The notes under the pieces were generated by a model. It saw only the letters and a list, made by a program, of their open reading frames with translations, did not search any database and was not told where the DNA came from. The translations under genes and the position numbers were made by a program. This document shows, piece after piece, positions 12,287 through 24,179 of a DNA stretch of 64,000 nucleotides. Source of the DNA: Ridgeia piscesae (taxonomy: Eukaryota; Annelida; Polychaeta; Sabellida; Siboglinidae); NCBI GenBank assembly GCA_025642075.2, contig JAODUO010001627.1, forward strand, positions 100,001 to 164,000. The letters run 5' to 3'. How positions within the stretch are numbered: the stretch's first letter is position 1; the number at the start of each line of letters is the position of its first letter.

Positions 12287-13400
12287 TTGATCCTACTGCT
12301 AGCGGGAGGAATTAGTCTTAATCCTGGACCTGTGATCAGGCACAACATTCGCCTGGCCACCACAAATATTCGTTCCATTCGTGAAAAACCCGCCTCTCTT
12401 ACAGATCTTATAATTTCCAAAACAATAGACATTCTTTCTTTCACTGAGACTTGGATCAAACCACATGACACAGCTGCATGTATTGTCGACATTTCCACTC
12501 CTGGTTATACCTTCCACCATCGACCACGTCCAGTTGAACGAAGCGGCGTTGTTGGTTTCCTCATTTGAAAACTATCCAACGTAAACCTGCACACCAGCCC
12601 TCTCTATACCAGCTTTGAATCTATGTGTGCTAACATATCAAATTCGTGCTTCTCTGGGTATTTCGTTTGTATTGATCGCCCTCCAAGTCACCAGGCTAAC
12701 TTCTTCGAAGAATTCCAGGATCTTTTTGGAAAATGTTGCAACCATGCACATAACATTGTTCATTGTTGGCGATTTTAATCTTCACCTGTGTACACCATCT
12801 GCAACAACTACCTCGTTTAATGATAACCTGGCATCATTTGACACAAAACAACATGTCAATTTCCCAACACACATACATGGACATTGGCTCGACATCTTGA
12901 TAACTAGCTCCTCTTGTAAAAACATTCAGGCACCCACAGTTACAGATGGCTTGTCGGACCATATCACAGTAATTGCAGATCTTAAAGTTCCTATAGCCCC
13001 AGCCGTGTCCAAGCATAACGTGTTCTACAGAGCCATTTCCACAGTATCAACATTGCATCATTTATGGCTGATATAATAACGTCCGACATTGTCACACGTA
13101 CTAAAGAACATGTATGAGACCTATACAAACAGTACCGTCAAATACTTAAGACATTGCTTGACAAACATGCACCCATTAAATCTAAATCTGTGTTACAAAA
13201 GCCGCCAGCTCCTTTCATGTCCCCGGAAATAATCCAATCTAAACGGCGCCGTCGCTATCTGGAACGTGTTTGGCGTAAATCTCGTTCATCCTAAGACAGG
13301 TCACGCTGTAATATGTGGTAATATAGTTTCACACCGCCGACGTCTAAAAACCTATCAGTTTAAATCTGCTTATCCTCCTGAGCCTCCCAACTTCTTCATC
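12287..13400 (+). pseudogene. CR1/L2-type LINE, 5' endonuclease part
   Basis: The plus-strand frame 12287-12568 opens with LLLAGGISLNPGP, a widespread start of CR1/L2-group ORF2, then RLATTNIRSI and ILSFTETW, the first endonuclease blocks. After a frame break near 12550 the signal resumes in 12615-13076 with IVGDFNLHL, LDILIT and GLSDHITV. Further on another frame reads FMSPEIIQSKRRRRYLERVW, the linker before the RT. The RT itself is absent, so the copy is truncated at its 3' side and broken by at least two frameshifts. It lies within the FN2-TSP1 intron, opposite to the host gene. Confidence 0.85.
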
Positions 13401-13489
13401 CATCCATTGACGACTCACGCATTGTTTAATGATTACGAGTTTACTTAATCCCTTGGTTTTGTCGCGCCACTGAGCTTGATCTTCGAGGA

Positions 13490-13560
13490 TATTGGCGCAA
13501 AAGAAGTCATTATTATTGTTATTATTATAAAGCGCCTAGAACAATTAATCACCAGTGATC
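13490..13560 (-). repeat. L2/CR1-like 3' tail on the minus strand
   Basis: Read on the minus strand this ends in GGCGCTTTATAATAATAAC followed by AAT repeats, the tail style of L2-group LINEs. The near-complete LINE at 33440-37070 ends similarly (GGCGCTATACAAACAAATAT then ATT repeats). It is only about 70 bp, so it is a severely 5'-truncated copy or a tail relic. Confidence 0.5.
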
Positions 13561-13567
13561 AGTGTCA

Positions 13568-13588
13568 TTGTTGTTGTTGTTGTTGTTG

Positions 13589-13671
<83 letters not shown>

Positions 13672-13790
13672 TGTGTGTGTATGTATGTGTGTGTGTGTGT
13701 GTGTGTTGTGTGTGTGTGTGTGTGTGTGTATGTGTGTGTATGTGTGTGTGTGTGTTTGTGTGTGTGTGAGTTTGTTTGTGTGTATATACG
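13568..13790. repeat. (TTG)n-(TG)n microsatellite
   Basis: A TTG array runs into more than 200 bp of TG with sparse interruptions. The open frames across it (Cys-Val repeats) are not genes. Confidence 0.97.
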
Positions 13791-14158
13791 TGGGGGGTTT
13801 ATAGTATGTTAATGTCCTGCCCTATGCGTTTACCCCACTGGTACATGGGCGTTTAAAAACAATTCTTTAAATTTTTAATTATTAAAATTATTAACACCTT
13901 GTTATTCAGGAAACATGTTTATTTGTAGCGAACAAAATGTTGACTAAAACAGGTGCATATATGTTGCTTATTACAACAGTACTTCTGAATCTAATACTTG
14001 ATCATAGTTCAATTTACCTAACTTTAATTTGTTTTCGGGCGGTACAAATTGCGTTAAGCCCATTGCAGTATATTGGAGTCGTAACCGCAATGTGTATTAT
14101 ATTCGTTTTGGTAGTGTTTTGAACATACACTACTGGCAATGTAACGAAGTCAACTCAC

Positions 14159-14353
14159 CTGGAACACAGATACCCCATTCCGCGTCCTTATTGAAGTTGC
14201 CAGTAGTGGCACAAATTAGACTACTGTTATCAGGAATTAGTGGTACGCACTGGAAGTACATATCGTTTTGAAATGTGAATGGAAACACGCATGTTGTCCC
14301 TTGACCATGCATGGGAACCGCTCTAGTTATGCCAACCACGCCAACCACCTGAA
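14159..14353 (-). CDS. Exon encoding a fibronectin type II module
   Basis: A 195-nt exon encoding an FN2 module, a collagen- or ligand-binding fold of extracellular proteins. On the minus strand the acceptor is GTTTTGTTTAG (ending 14354) and the donor is CCAG followed by GTGAGTTG. The core reads TTCVFPFTF, then YFQC, then ICATTGNFNKDAEWGIC, giving the four cysteines and the N(Y/F)xxDxxWGxC ending of the family. Both borders are phase 1, matching the TSP1 exon 4.2 kb downstream on the same strand. An ATG at 14375 lies before the acceptor and is intronic, so it should not be taken as a start. The order FN2 then TSP1 is seen; the full protein is not. Confidence 0.88.
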
Positions 14354-14548
14354 CTAAACAAAACACAAGACTCATTCCACATTTTCGTCGTTAAACATTT
14401 TGAGAAGAACATTGTGTTGTAATATTAACATTATACCAGGTACACAAATCATGGCTGTCCGTTTTCTGTCGTATTTATCGCCACAGTTGATAGGCGACTG
14501 AGCAGATTGCACGATTAATACCAATTCCATTGTATTGACTGCACATTC

Positions 14549-14592
14549 GTGTCATCATCATCATGCTGTCGTGTCATCATCATCATGCTGTC
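14549..14592. repeat. 22-bp tandem duplication at a LINE tail
   Basis: Two units of GTGTCATCATCATCATGCTG plus TC. On the minus strand this is an ATGATGATG-rich pair just after the end of the LINE below, consistent with a 3' simple-repeat tail of that element. Confidence 0.85.
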
Positions 14593-14599
14593 GGTCGCG

Positions 14600-17560
14600 A
14601 TGCGACAAAGACTGCTTCCTTCACTTGATTACTGATCACCATTTATCTCTCTGCTGTGAGAGTAATGTCCATGAGTCGGTCTTTATGACTCTAAGCTTCA
14701 GGTTTCTCTTGATGGTATCTTTGAATCGGAGACGAGGGCGCCCTCTCTTTCTGTGACCAGAAGACAGTTGACAGTAGAGAACCTGCTTTGGTAGCCTGTC
14801 TGATGACATCCTCGTGAGGTGTCCAGTTCACCGGAGATTCTTTCTGATCAGAATATCTTCCATATATGGCAGCCCCGTCCGTTCAAGTATTTCCTTGTTT
14901 GTCACTTTGTCCATCCAGGTTATTCTCATGATCGAACGCAGATGTCGCATCATGAAGGCGTGCAGCATTTTCACCAGTCGTCTGTACACTGTCCAGGCCT
15001 CGGCTCCGTATAGGAGGGTGGGCAGCGCGACTACACGGTATATATTGCCTTTAACCCGCAGAGACACATGTTGGTTGTTCCAGAGTCTCTGGCGTAGTCG
15101 GCCGAAAGATGCACTAGCCTTGGCCATCCTCTTCTGTATTTCATCGTCCATGTATCCATTACTTGATATAGTGCTTCCAAGGTAGGTTAATTCCAGAACA
15201 GACTTCAGCTTGTTTCCATCAACCATAATATCCTCCTCTCGGGTTCTAGAAGAGTTGGGTTGGTACAGCACCTCGGTCTTCTTGATGTTAATCTTCAGAC
15301 CGAATTTCATTAACGCATCGGAGAAAGCATCAATTATGTTCTGCATCTCTTCAGCAGAGTGTGCAACCAATGCACTGTCTTGGTCTTCGCTTTGAAGTTT
15401 GCGACGTTGAGTAGGTCAGCGCTCTGACTTGACTGTGTGTAGACGCCATCCCATAGGTCTCGAAAAGCGTCGTCGAGCATTGCTGGTAGGAAGATGTAGA
15501 AGAGCATAGGGGCCAGTATACAACCTTACGAGACCCCATTTGTGACACTGAACAAAACCGAGACTTCCACTCAAACACCAACATTCGCCATCATTACGGT
15601 ATGTTGTGCGTCGATCAATATTGTGAACTTCTCTGGGCAGCCATACTTCCTCAGTAATTGCCATAGCCCGGTCCTCCCAACTGTATAGAATGCCTTACTG
15701 AAGTCGACAGATACCATGTACAGTGGTCGGTCCTGCTCAATGCACTTTTCTTGCAGCTGTCGGAGACGAAATATCATATCCACGGTGCTCCGGTATCCTG
15801 TTAAGCCATATGGTGTCTCCGGAACTACTTCTGGTGTATGTGGTCTGATGAGGATCCTGGCGAAAATCTTGCCTTCTATGGAAAGAAAGAGATTCCTCTA
15901 TAAGTCCCACAGTCTGTTCGATCACCTTTCCTGTAGATGGTTACTATGCTAGCATCCTTCCATGATTGCGGTACAAAACCCACATCCCATGCATTGATGA
16001 TTAGTTGGTGCAGTCTGCTGAACAGATTGTCTCTTCCGTGCTTCCAAATTTCTGCAGGAATTCCATCTCCTCCGTGTGCTTTGCCATCTTTCAGGCCGGC
16101 GATTGCTCTAGCCGTCTCAGCTATGGTTGGGATCTCATCGAGGCTTGTCTTGGTAATGCGCTGCGAGATGTTGCCCTGAACTTCGTGATCTATGTCGTCA
16201 GGGACGTTGGGTAGCTTCTGGAAGTATTCACTCTATCTAGCCATAACTCTCTTGCTGTCAGAGAAGGTATCCATTAAATATGTTGATTTCGTGTGAACAG
16301 GTCCCTCCTTCTTGGGTCCCCAAACTTTCTTCAGTCCATTGTAGAAGCCCTTCGTGTTGTTTCTGTCAGCAGCTCTCTGCAGCTCCACTGTCTTCCTTTC
16401 ACACCAGACTGATTTCATTGCACGGGAGCGGTTTTTTTTTAGCAGTATGCTGACATCTTTATATGCTGCAGTGGTGGATCTAGTGCTCCTGGTTTGCAAC
16501 CCTCTCTGGTGGGCTTGGTCTCTCCTGCTAATAAGAGTGTGTAGCTCCTGGTCGTTGAGGGGTCGAACCAGTCCTGGTGTTTTCTGTCTGGCTTGGCAAT
16601 AAATGTCTTGGCTGTGTTGTATACGACCTGTTGCAGAGCTGCCCATTCCTCGTCTGGTGTTGAGTGTTCCTTCTCCTCCCATTGGGCGACATCACTGTCC
16701 ATCTCCTGCTCAAAACTCTCCCTATGGCTGGTGGTACTTAGTTTTGCAGTATTGAGCTTGGTCAGCTTACTTGTCCCTTGCCTGTTGTGCTTTTGTCGTA
16801 CTATGAAAGCCACTTTTGACCTCAGTATCTGGTGATCGGTCCAGCAGTTAACCCCTCGCATGGCTATGGATGTCCATCTTATCCCGACATTTCGTGATGA
16901 TGAAGTCGATCATATACCAGTGTCTGGAACAAGGCTTGCGTTCATCCTTCTGCTTGAACACAGTATTCGTCACTATCAGTTCGAACTCAGAGCACAGAGC
17001 CAGTGGAAGCTCACCAATGGAGTTGCATTTCCCAATCCTATGTTTGCCCATGACCAAGGGCCACTTGTCATTTTCTCTTCCTATCCTCGCATTGAAGTCT
17101 CCTATCAACAGTAGCTTATCTGTACGAGGGATGCCACTGAGCACACTTGCCAGCTGGTTGTAGAAGGCCTCCTTGTTTTCATCTGGATTTTTTCATTGTT
17201 TGAGCGTACACGCTGATCATTGTTGCGAAGTTGTCCTTGCTCATAGGTAGTCTCATCGTCATGATTATGTCACTTACTGGCTGTGGCATTTCTGTCAGCT
17301 TTGTGAAGATATCCTTTTTGATAGCAAAGCCCACTCTGGCCTCCCTTTTTTCTCCTTCGGGTTTGCCAATCCAGAAGAAAGAGTATTCCAAGTCGTTGAG
17401 ACTACCAGACTCGGAGAACCTTGTTTCACACAGGGCGGCGATGTCGATGTTGTATTTGGCAAGTTCCATTGCTACTAGTGCCGTACGTCTTTCTGGTCAG
17501 TCAGCTCCTTCTCTGTCGAGGAGAGTCCTAACTTTCCATTGTGCAATTGTCACTAATTGT
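14600..17560 (-). pseudogene. Near full-length decayed LINE (RTE-like, APE type)
   Basis: Most of a non-LTR retrotransposon ORF2, in pieces on the minus strand. In order: endonuclease start ALCETRFSESGSL (17179-17469); LLIGDFNARIG and SRHWYMIDFIITKCRDK (16848-17144); NCWTDHQILRSKV with the connector (16233-16861); RT blocks YMVSVDFSKAF (15571-15783) and YGCPEKF; LFYIFLPAMLDDAF near 15490; then ALVAHSAEEMQ, LKINIKKTEVLYQP, LTYLGSTISSNG and LLYGAEAWTVYRR (14828-15370); and a tail reading GRPRLRFKDTIKRNLK down to about 14620. The segment that should carry YADD is missing: the sequence jumps from AKTKT to a shifted ALVAHS. Several frameshifts are present. It lies upstream of the FN2 exon, probably in an intron, and reads in the same direction as that gene. 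Confidence 0.88.
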
Positions 17561-17599
17561 TTTATTCGTCTTCTTCCTAGCACTCTTTCTGGGAATTGG

Positions 17600-19400
17600 T
17601 CTTAATGTATAAGAATTAAATACAATCATCGAAGATGTTGCCATATAAGTGGTTCCGAATTAAATAAGTATCCGAATGTGCAACACGTGTTTAAAATGTG
17701 GACTTTTCAGCAGAGTGGGATTATGTCCTTTGAAAGCAAGTAGTTGTACGATCACTGTCTATGCGACACATTATCATAAAACAGCCTTATATCAGGCTTA
17801 ACTCATATTATTATCGTAATATGATCGGGACTACGTGTTATGGGATAGTTGACAATTCTAATATGACTTGACACATCCATCACATTCTTGGAAAATTGAA
17901 ATACGATGCCCATTTAAAAAACTGATCACTTATTACTTCATTGCTTACACGCCGAATTGCCATATTTGTTCAGATAGTATACATGTTATGATAATATGGG
18001 ATTGAATGTGCTATGACACATGCTATTTTCAGAAAATATATTGTCCGAGTACAGATTCTTCATAACCATGAATGTTGTGTTAATTTAGTATGTTACATTT
18101 CATGCAACATTCTCGAATTCCAGAGCAAATAATCCTAAGTACTAAGAACCTAGTACAATGGAATTAGATGCACAATCTTACATAATAAGGGTAGAAGTAA
18201 ATATAGGTATGAGGCAGGTTCACGTAAATACTGGCAGGTCTGCATTCTATCTCCATTTCTCTTTATCACGGTAATTGAAAGGATCATGAAAACTGCTAAT
18301 TTTGGAAACAAGTGTACAAAAAGAATTGTAGTAATTATAATAATGGTGACAAAGAGTACCTTATCATGCATGATGGATAAGCACCAATCAAGATATAATC
18401 AAACATCAAATTAGGTGGACAGATGGGCCTGGATATTTTATGCGTACAGGAAACCGACTCACTATATCCCAAGACAGATGATAAAAAGGTATCCGCAAGG
18501 CAAACGAGAAATGGAAATTCGGAGTATAACATGGTATAGAGAAGTGGGGAGATGTCACAAAAAGGATTATCGTTGAATGTGTCAATTCCCTCAGGGAAAC
18601 ATGGAAAGTAAAGACTTAAGTCAAGTCAGTCAAGATTTCTCCGATTGTAATTTAGTTTTTGCCAATTCAAATAAATGTTGTAAAACAAGTTGCCGTAGAT
18701 AACCAAATGTTATATGGGACTTGATATTTGCTAGTTGCGTCTTTATTTATCATCTCCACTTACCTGACAAACCATCACAACATTCGTTAAATACAAACTT
18801 ATAATGGCATTCCAAGTACGGCAGGGCTATTTTGGCTGGCAGAGAAGGGCTTTTAAGCACTGATATCCTTCACTTCTGCTGCTCTCAAACCACTCACCTG
18901 AATACCTGCCAGCTGACCAAGCCGGGGCTGCAAAAAACGACCAAACGACAGCTTCACACCACCTGAACATTTTGATATGTCTGGAATTGGTAGGGACTAT
19001 GGAACTTATTTAAACAGCAAAAATACCTTAATGAAATTGGAAATGAAATACATAAATTACATTTACTTAGCAAATAATTATATGGTAACAAGATATGCAA
19101 TAATATATTAATAGTTAATCGTGAGTATGTATTTCTTAAATATCCTATCAAATTAATATCATCCCCCTAAAACAAATATTTAATGGTTTAACAACATTCG
19201 AAACAAAGGATAGACAAATGGTAACATTTCACTTCATCTGTACCACACATTTATTGTACTACTACCTTTATAATTTAGTGCGCAATTAATATCGTGACGT
19301 CTGGTGGGTGATTTATGACCCATCAGTCGTTATCCAGAATATTTAGTGGAAATTGGCAATCACACACTAGAATATACGAATATTGGTTTTTTTTTGTCAG
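17600..19400. other. Unassigned AT-rich sequence
   Basis: About 1.8 kb with only short, motif-free frames (18150-18532 and 18954-19151, minus strand). I see nothing to support. Confidence 0.5.
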
Positions 19401-19412
19401 CATATATCAAAA

Positions 19413-19540
19413 ATGAATGTATGTATGTATGTATGTATGTATGTATGTGTATGTATGTATGTATGTATGTATGTATGTATGTGTATGTATGTATGTATGT
19501 ATGTATGTATGTATGTATGTATGTATGTACGTACGTAAAT
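19413..19540. repeat. (TATG)n microsatellite
   Basis: ATGT tetranucleotide array with a few GT insertions, abutting the candidate element that begins at 19599. Confidence 0.97.
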
Positions 19541-19761
19541 TAAAATGTATGTACGTATGTACGTATATGTGTGTTTGTATATATTTATGTATGTATATCC
19601 TTTACAAAAAGAGCCAATGGTATACCAGTGGACACCATTGAATATAGTTCAGTATCATTTAGTATCATTGGACCATTCAATGATGTTTCAGTAGGATTCG
19701 CAACGGTAATTTAAAATACCATTCTGTACCACTGGACCATTCAGTGGTAAACCATTATTCT

Positions 19762-20095
19762 CAGTGGTACTCTCAATGGTACATGAAAATACCATTCAGT
19801 ACCATTCAGTGATACATTAGGCTTCAATGGTACTCTCAATGGTATTGGAACATACTGTTCAATAATGAATCAGACTTCAGTGGTACTCTCAATGACATTT
19901 GAGAATACCCTTCAATTTCATTCTACCATTCAATAACAAAACATATTTCAATGATGCTCCCAATGGTATTTGAAAATATTGTTCAACAATAAATCAGTCT
20001 TCAGCGGTAATATTAATGCTATTTGAGAATATCATTCAGTAATATTTGACCACTGAATGATAAAACGAGGCTTCAATGGTACTTTCAATTATATT
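19762..20095. repeat. Degenerate tandem array with alternating spacing
   Basis: Six degenerate copies of CARTGGTACTCTCAATGG start at 19762, 19825, 19878, 19949, 20002 and 20074. The spacings are 63, 53, 71, 53 and 72, so the real unit looks like a dimer of about 116-125 bp made of a short and a long half. Confidence 0.75.
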
Positions 20096-20362
20096 TCAGA
20101 GCACCATCCATTACCATTGAAAGACACTTCACTTAAATTTCGCAGAAGAACGTTCCATTAATCAACACGTGTATCTGTTGTTACATATTTTGTGTATTTT
20201 TACATTATAAATTCAGACAAATTATTATTATTTTCTATTATAAATGACTACCCTAACGTATATTGCATATTACTCTACAAATTATGAATCACATCACTTG
20301 ATCAACAAATTCGGAAGTTAAACATCTTAGAAATATACAGCTCAAATCACCATCGGAGCAGA

Positions 20363-20470
20363 ATGGACGTACAATGTTATGCTTTTGAGGATCACAACAG
20401 GTTAGAGATTGTCAATATTGAAGACGTGAACACTTTCGACGTGGAAACTGACGGTAAAAAAGATCGGTAA
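20363..20470 (+). CDS. Possible short first exon (35 codons)
   Basis: An ATG in a fair context (GCAGAATGG) opens MDVQCYAFEDHNRLEIVNIE and continues acidic to a stop at 20468. A GGTAAAA donor-like site lies inside it, after about codon 31. Its composition is more protein-like than the surrounding AT-rich DNA. It could be the start of a transposase gene of the element it sits in. No homology is recognised and no second exon is identified. Confidence 0.25.
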   Translation: MDVQCYAFEDHNRLEIVNIEDVNTFDVETDGKKDR

Positions 20471-20931
20471 TCTTCCAGGTAATTATTAGGGCCTTTTCAC
20501 AACGGTTTGGTCACCTGTTTTCGATGTGTATGTGTTCCGAATGTCACCCGGTACAAAGAAGTAAGATATTATTTTGTGTTTGTTTTAGATCAATGTTATG
20601 CCGTCGAGTCGACGTAAACAAGCCGTTGTCACTCACAGGGTGGTGTCTTGTGTGTGCATTGCGAAATCGAAAAGAAAAAAAAACAATTAGTAGTATTTTA
20701 TAAATACTTACTTCAGACAAATCACTCCACCTGATATAGAATAACAATTAATGATGTAGTCTTAGGTTTGGGGAAATATCCGTAAATTTACGGTCTTGAT
20801 AACGTGCGCCTGGGATGCGATAAGTGTTCACGCTCCGTGACATCAGCTTGCTTACGTCGACTGGACAGCATAATTGGTAATTTTGGTAAAAAAAGGAGGA
20901 ATTATTGAAACACGAATTAAGGAAAACATGC

Positions 20932-20934
<3 letters not shown>

Positions 20935-20997
<63 letters not shown>

Positions 20998-21010
20998 TAT
21001 ATATATATTA
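20935..21010. repeat. (TA)n microsatellite
   Basis: TA array inside the candidate element, with one AAT interruption. Confidence 0.95.
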
Positions 21011-21284
21011 AAAATATACTTGTCATCTGTTGTTATCCTCAACAGTTTGAATTGTTTTCAGGACTGCATCAATGGTATGCTCTTCGATGTAGATTACTGT
21101 TATTTTGAATGTTTTTTAATGGCATAATTCAGAATGCCATTCCTCATCGCGCACACTCTAGAGGGTAAATAACTCAAAATACCATTGATTGGTTTATCAA
21201 GGAAAGTCATAGTATTGAATGGCATACAATGCATATACCACTGAACGGTAAGTACCATTTGAATGGCATGTTTGTAAGGGCACA

Positions 21285-21420
21285 AGAACACACAAACACA
21301 AACACACACACACACATGGACGAACGCACGCACGCATACACGCATACACGCATGCACGCACATACTCACACGAACACTCATGCGCACGCGCACGCACACA
21401 AACAAACAAACAAACGAGGA
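21285..21420. repeat. Degenerate (CA)n / (CGCA)n microsatellite
   Basis: CA-rich imperfect array with ACGC and AAAC variants. The His-Thr and Cys-Val frames across it are spurious. Confidence 0.93.
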
Positions 21421-21424
21421 TGAC

Positions 21425-22430
21425 GACAACATCCATGTCTACAGCGCGCACCACTATTGTCTTCGTCCCTTGCTGAATACCGTATGGTGAGTGGTACACC
21501 ACAGTTCGTTCACCCGTGACTACTCCATAAGCAACTACACTGTCGCAAGTTCTTTGCACACCACCTTGTCTTCTAGCCGTTGCTCTGTTTGGATTGATTC
21601 TCCAATTTGAAACGATGTTCCTTGTTTTGTAATCCCGCAGGAACTTAAGCCATTCCGTTTGTACGTTGGCTTGTTTTGTAACTCACACTCTTCCACCGTA
21701 TCCACACTAGTTTCAAACTAGAGTCAACTTATTTACCACACACAGTGTCCAACCTTGATGGTGACTCAAACTCCCTTATAATGAATGGCATGAACACTAG
21801 TTCGTATTCCTGAGATATTGCGCACTCTCCAGAGGGTCAACATGAGAGTTATGACAGGTCCGTCAAAACCCTTCGCATCCACAGATGGAGGAGCCTTGGC
21901 TCGATCGAGAACATCAGGACACACTTGGTACCAAACTTAATTTTGGCGTATTGTGAAAGAGAGCAGGAAAGGTAAGTTCATATGTGCAAAAACACGTTTG
22001 CCAAAAAATAGCGAGGACGCCATCGTTGATTTTGCAAGATCAAACTTGCCAAACGGCGATCAATGCGTTTGGGTTGATTAATTTGTAATGTCCAGTAATT
22101 GGGGTGATTCTATATGAATTATAAAAAAACGTGTATAACGAACAAATGAATCGGAGTAGTGTGTTGAAAATTGATACCAGCATCTGTTACAAGGGTGTTG
22201 ACTTTGGTTCTTTTATTTGTTGAAAAATCTATCTACAATAGGAAGATTGACTACATCGATGTCTTAAAATGACAGTTAAGAATCGCTGATAACGTTTCCA
22301 GCCGAAAATTTTAATTCGCAGTTACTGTACTGCTTTTCTACAGAGCAAAGATATTCGAATTTCGTTAATTACAATTGCGCATGTCGCGTACAATAACCTT
22401 CGTTATCGTTTGTCACTAAAATTAAGGCAT
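21425..22430. other. Unassigned; one repeated motif
   Basis: No gene is supported. A stretch near 21775-21850 (AATGGCATGAAC then GCGCACTCTCCAGAGGGT) resembles 21118-21170 (AATGGCATAATTC then GCGCACACTCTAGAGGGT), so a small dispersed repeat may be present in both places. Confidence 0.4.
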
Positions 22431-22433
22431 ATC

Positions 22434-22439
22434 CACGTA
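22434..22439. repeat. 6-bp target-site duplication, left copy (CACGTA)
   Basis: CACGTA immediately precedes the terminal A of long-TIR element 1 and recurs directly after its right end at 28948-28953. Confidence 0.7.
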
Positions 22440-23403
22440 AGTAATATAGTAGGTACCGATATTGATACGGGTGAGCTGAGGAAGCGCGGTGGAAGGTCAA
22501 AGGTGTCATGCAGCGCCCCTAGCGGATAGTTGCTGAAGTCATGGCGCTCCGTGCGGTTAGCTCAATAATTAGAAATGTCCAAATTGTCTTATTTTTTTTA
22601 AATAATTAGGTCAAATGCCATTTAGCGCCCCTGCCGGATATCTGGTGAACAACAAACTATATCAAAGAACAAGTGGAGCCATCTGACGGATATGTCGTGA
22701 ACTAATACTGTACAAGTTCGTGCATCTTATTTTTTTAATTAGGTTAAATGCTGTTAATGGTCATGTAGCGCCCTTGGCAGATATGTGGTGAACTACAAAC
22801 TATTTCAAAGAATAAGTGGAGCCATCTGACGAATGCGTCGTAACGTAAAACCCCAATATACGTGTTTTTTTTTAAACTAGGTAAACAAATATAGTGAAGA
22901 TATGTTGGCGTGGCTGAAGACGCACGCTTTGTGGTTAGTTTTATATGCTGTAGCAGGGCAGAGAGGCCAGCATGGAAGACCACGTACTGCGAGGTCGTAA
23001 TTCTCACTGGGCCTTCGTTACCCAGTATAAACCGTATTGCTTGTTCTTTCTCCTATTATGATATCGTTGTGTCATGTATGGTCACTCTTATTACACAAAT
23101 AATGTTCGTTGTTATGTCACGTGATAACTTTCATAGTATATCCTTGTAAGGTATGCTTTATTTTCTAAGTCTCCTATAATAAAACATGTTGTATTTGTAC
23201 TTACCTTTATTATATACAACAGGTCACTGACAAAGACCATTGCACATTGTAGTTATATGTTGGTCATCTTCTGGTAATGGGTAACCGATTAAGGTCATTG
23301 CGCTTGCGCACTGTCTTCAGATAACATCCAGATATAGGTCACAGTCTCACCATGTTCAGCACGTAGGTCACATAGGTGACGTGCTCCACGTAGGCAACTT
23401 ACA
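22440..23403. repeat. Left TIR of element 1
   Basis: About 960 bp, inverted relative to 27939-28947 with indels. From the outside inwards it has the terminal AGTA block, three tandem units of roughly 120-145 bp (from about 22504), a GACGCACGC block near 22918, a GTCACGTGAT site near 23117, and the palindrome ATTGCGCTTGCGCA near 23297. Confidence 0.85.
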
Positions 23404-23419
23404 TACAAACTTGGAACAC

Positions 23420-24150
23420 AGACTTAGTAAAGTATGAAAAACTTGTCGCATCGAAAGAAAATTTATATTATGACTGTGGTCGAAGCCGCCATTTTGGCAG
23501 AAACTCTGTTATAGAAGTAATCGAAGCCACCGATTTTTCTATGTCAAAGACTAACTTAGTTAATTTGTGAAAATACCATCTGTCTAACGCAATGAAATGG
23601 TGAAACGTTACGAAATGGAACGAGGTTAGCACACCGACGCTAGCGTTTCATGTATTACAAGAGTTATCCGCTAGATGGTGGCAGTGTCTACCGTAGTGAA
23701 GTAATAACCAAAATTTTAATATATGTCAAATTTTATTAGGAAAATGTTCTATATCGTAAGATTAACCACCAAGTTTGTCATTTTATGATCGCAGGCTTCA
23801 CATTATGATACCTTTAAGTCAAGACGGCGCCAGCTCTTAAAGTAGTGATGTCACAACCTAACACAGATTTTGTTCTATGACGTAAGATGAATCACCAAAG
23901 TTGTCGTTCTTTTATCGAAAGCTTCAAAGTTTTCACATAGAAATATACGAAAGTACCAAGATGACTTAGTAGAATACGACAATGTGTCAAGGCTACCGCG
24001 TCGAAACGGAAATGTATTCAGATTTTACTACAAATTACAATCCTAACTTCGTTAATACATGAAAACCACACCTGTCTAAAGCAGTGATGCGGTGAAAAGT
24101 TACGAAATGCTACGGAGTCAGCACAGTGACATACTAAAATACGATCCGAT
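23420..24150. repeat. Internal direct repeats of element 1 (left part)
   Basis: Diverged copies of a unit containing CGCGTCGAAAC and TTACGAAATGCTACG followed by AGTYAGCACA. Copies are visible around 23440-23640 and 23950-24130, and the same unit recurs right of the LINE. Confidence 0.7.
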
Positions 24151-24179
24151 CCCCAACACGTACAATATACATATTTTTG

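Larger units (their letters stand above)
19599..21280. mobile_element. Candidate non-autonomous DNA transposon
   Basis: The left end reads CCTTTACAAAAAGAGCCA and the right end, complemented, reads CCCTTACAAACATGCCATT; both continue into AATGGTA. These imperfect TIRs bracket 1.7 kb filled on the left by repeats of ACCATT/AATGGT. Both ends abut simple repeats (TATG on the left, CA on the right), which hides any target-site duplication. No transposase is seen apart from a 35-codon frame at 20363. The superfamily cannot be named. Confidence 0.5.

Noticed and set aside
13476..13812. Cys-Val-rich frames up to 97 codons
   Set aside because: Products of the TG microsatellite in all three frames.
14354..14375. 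ATG upstream of the FN2 module as a start with a signal peptide
   Set aside because: The stretch ATGAGTCTTGTGTTTTGTTT followed by AG reads as a polypyrimidine tract plus acceptor; the apparent signal peptide is intron sequence.
19762..20095. Regularly spaced repeats considered as a CRISPR array
   Set aside because: Repeats are degenerate, spacing alternates, the motif is AT-rich and palindromic through AATGGT, and the surroundings are eukaryotic.
21100..21559. Minus-strand frames of 110 and 120 codons with Cys/Val/Arg repeats
   Set aside because: They run through a degenerate CA array and have no domain outside it.
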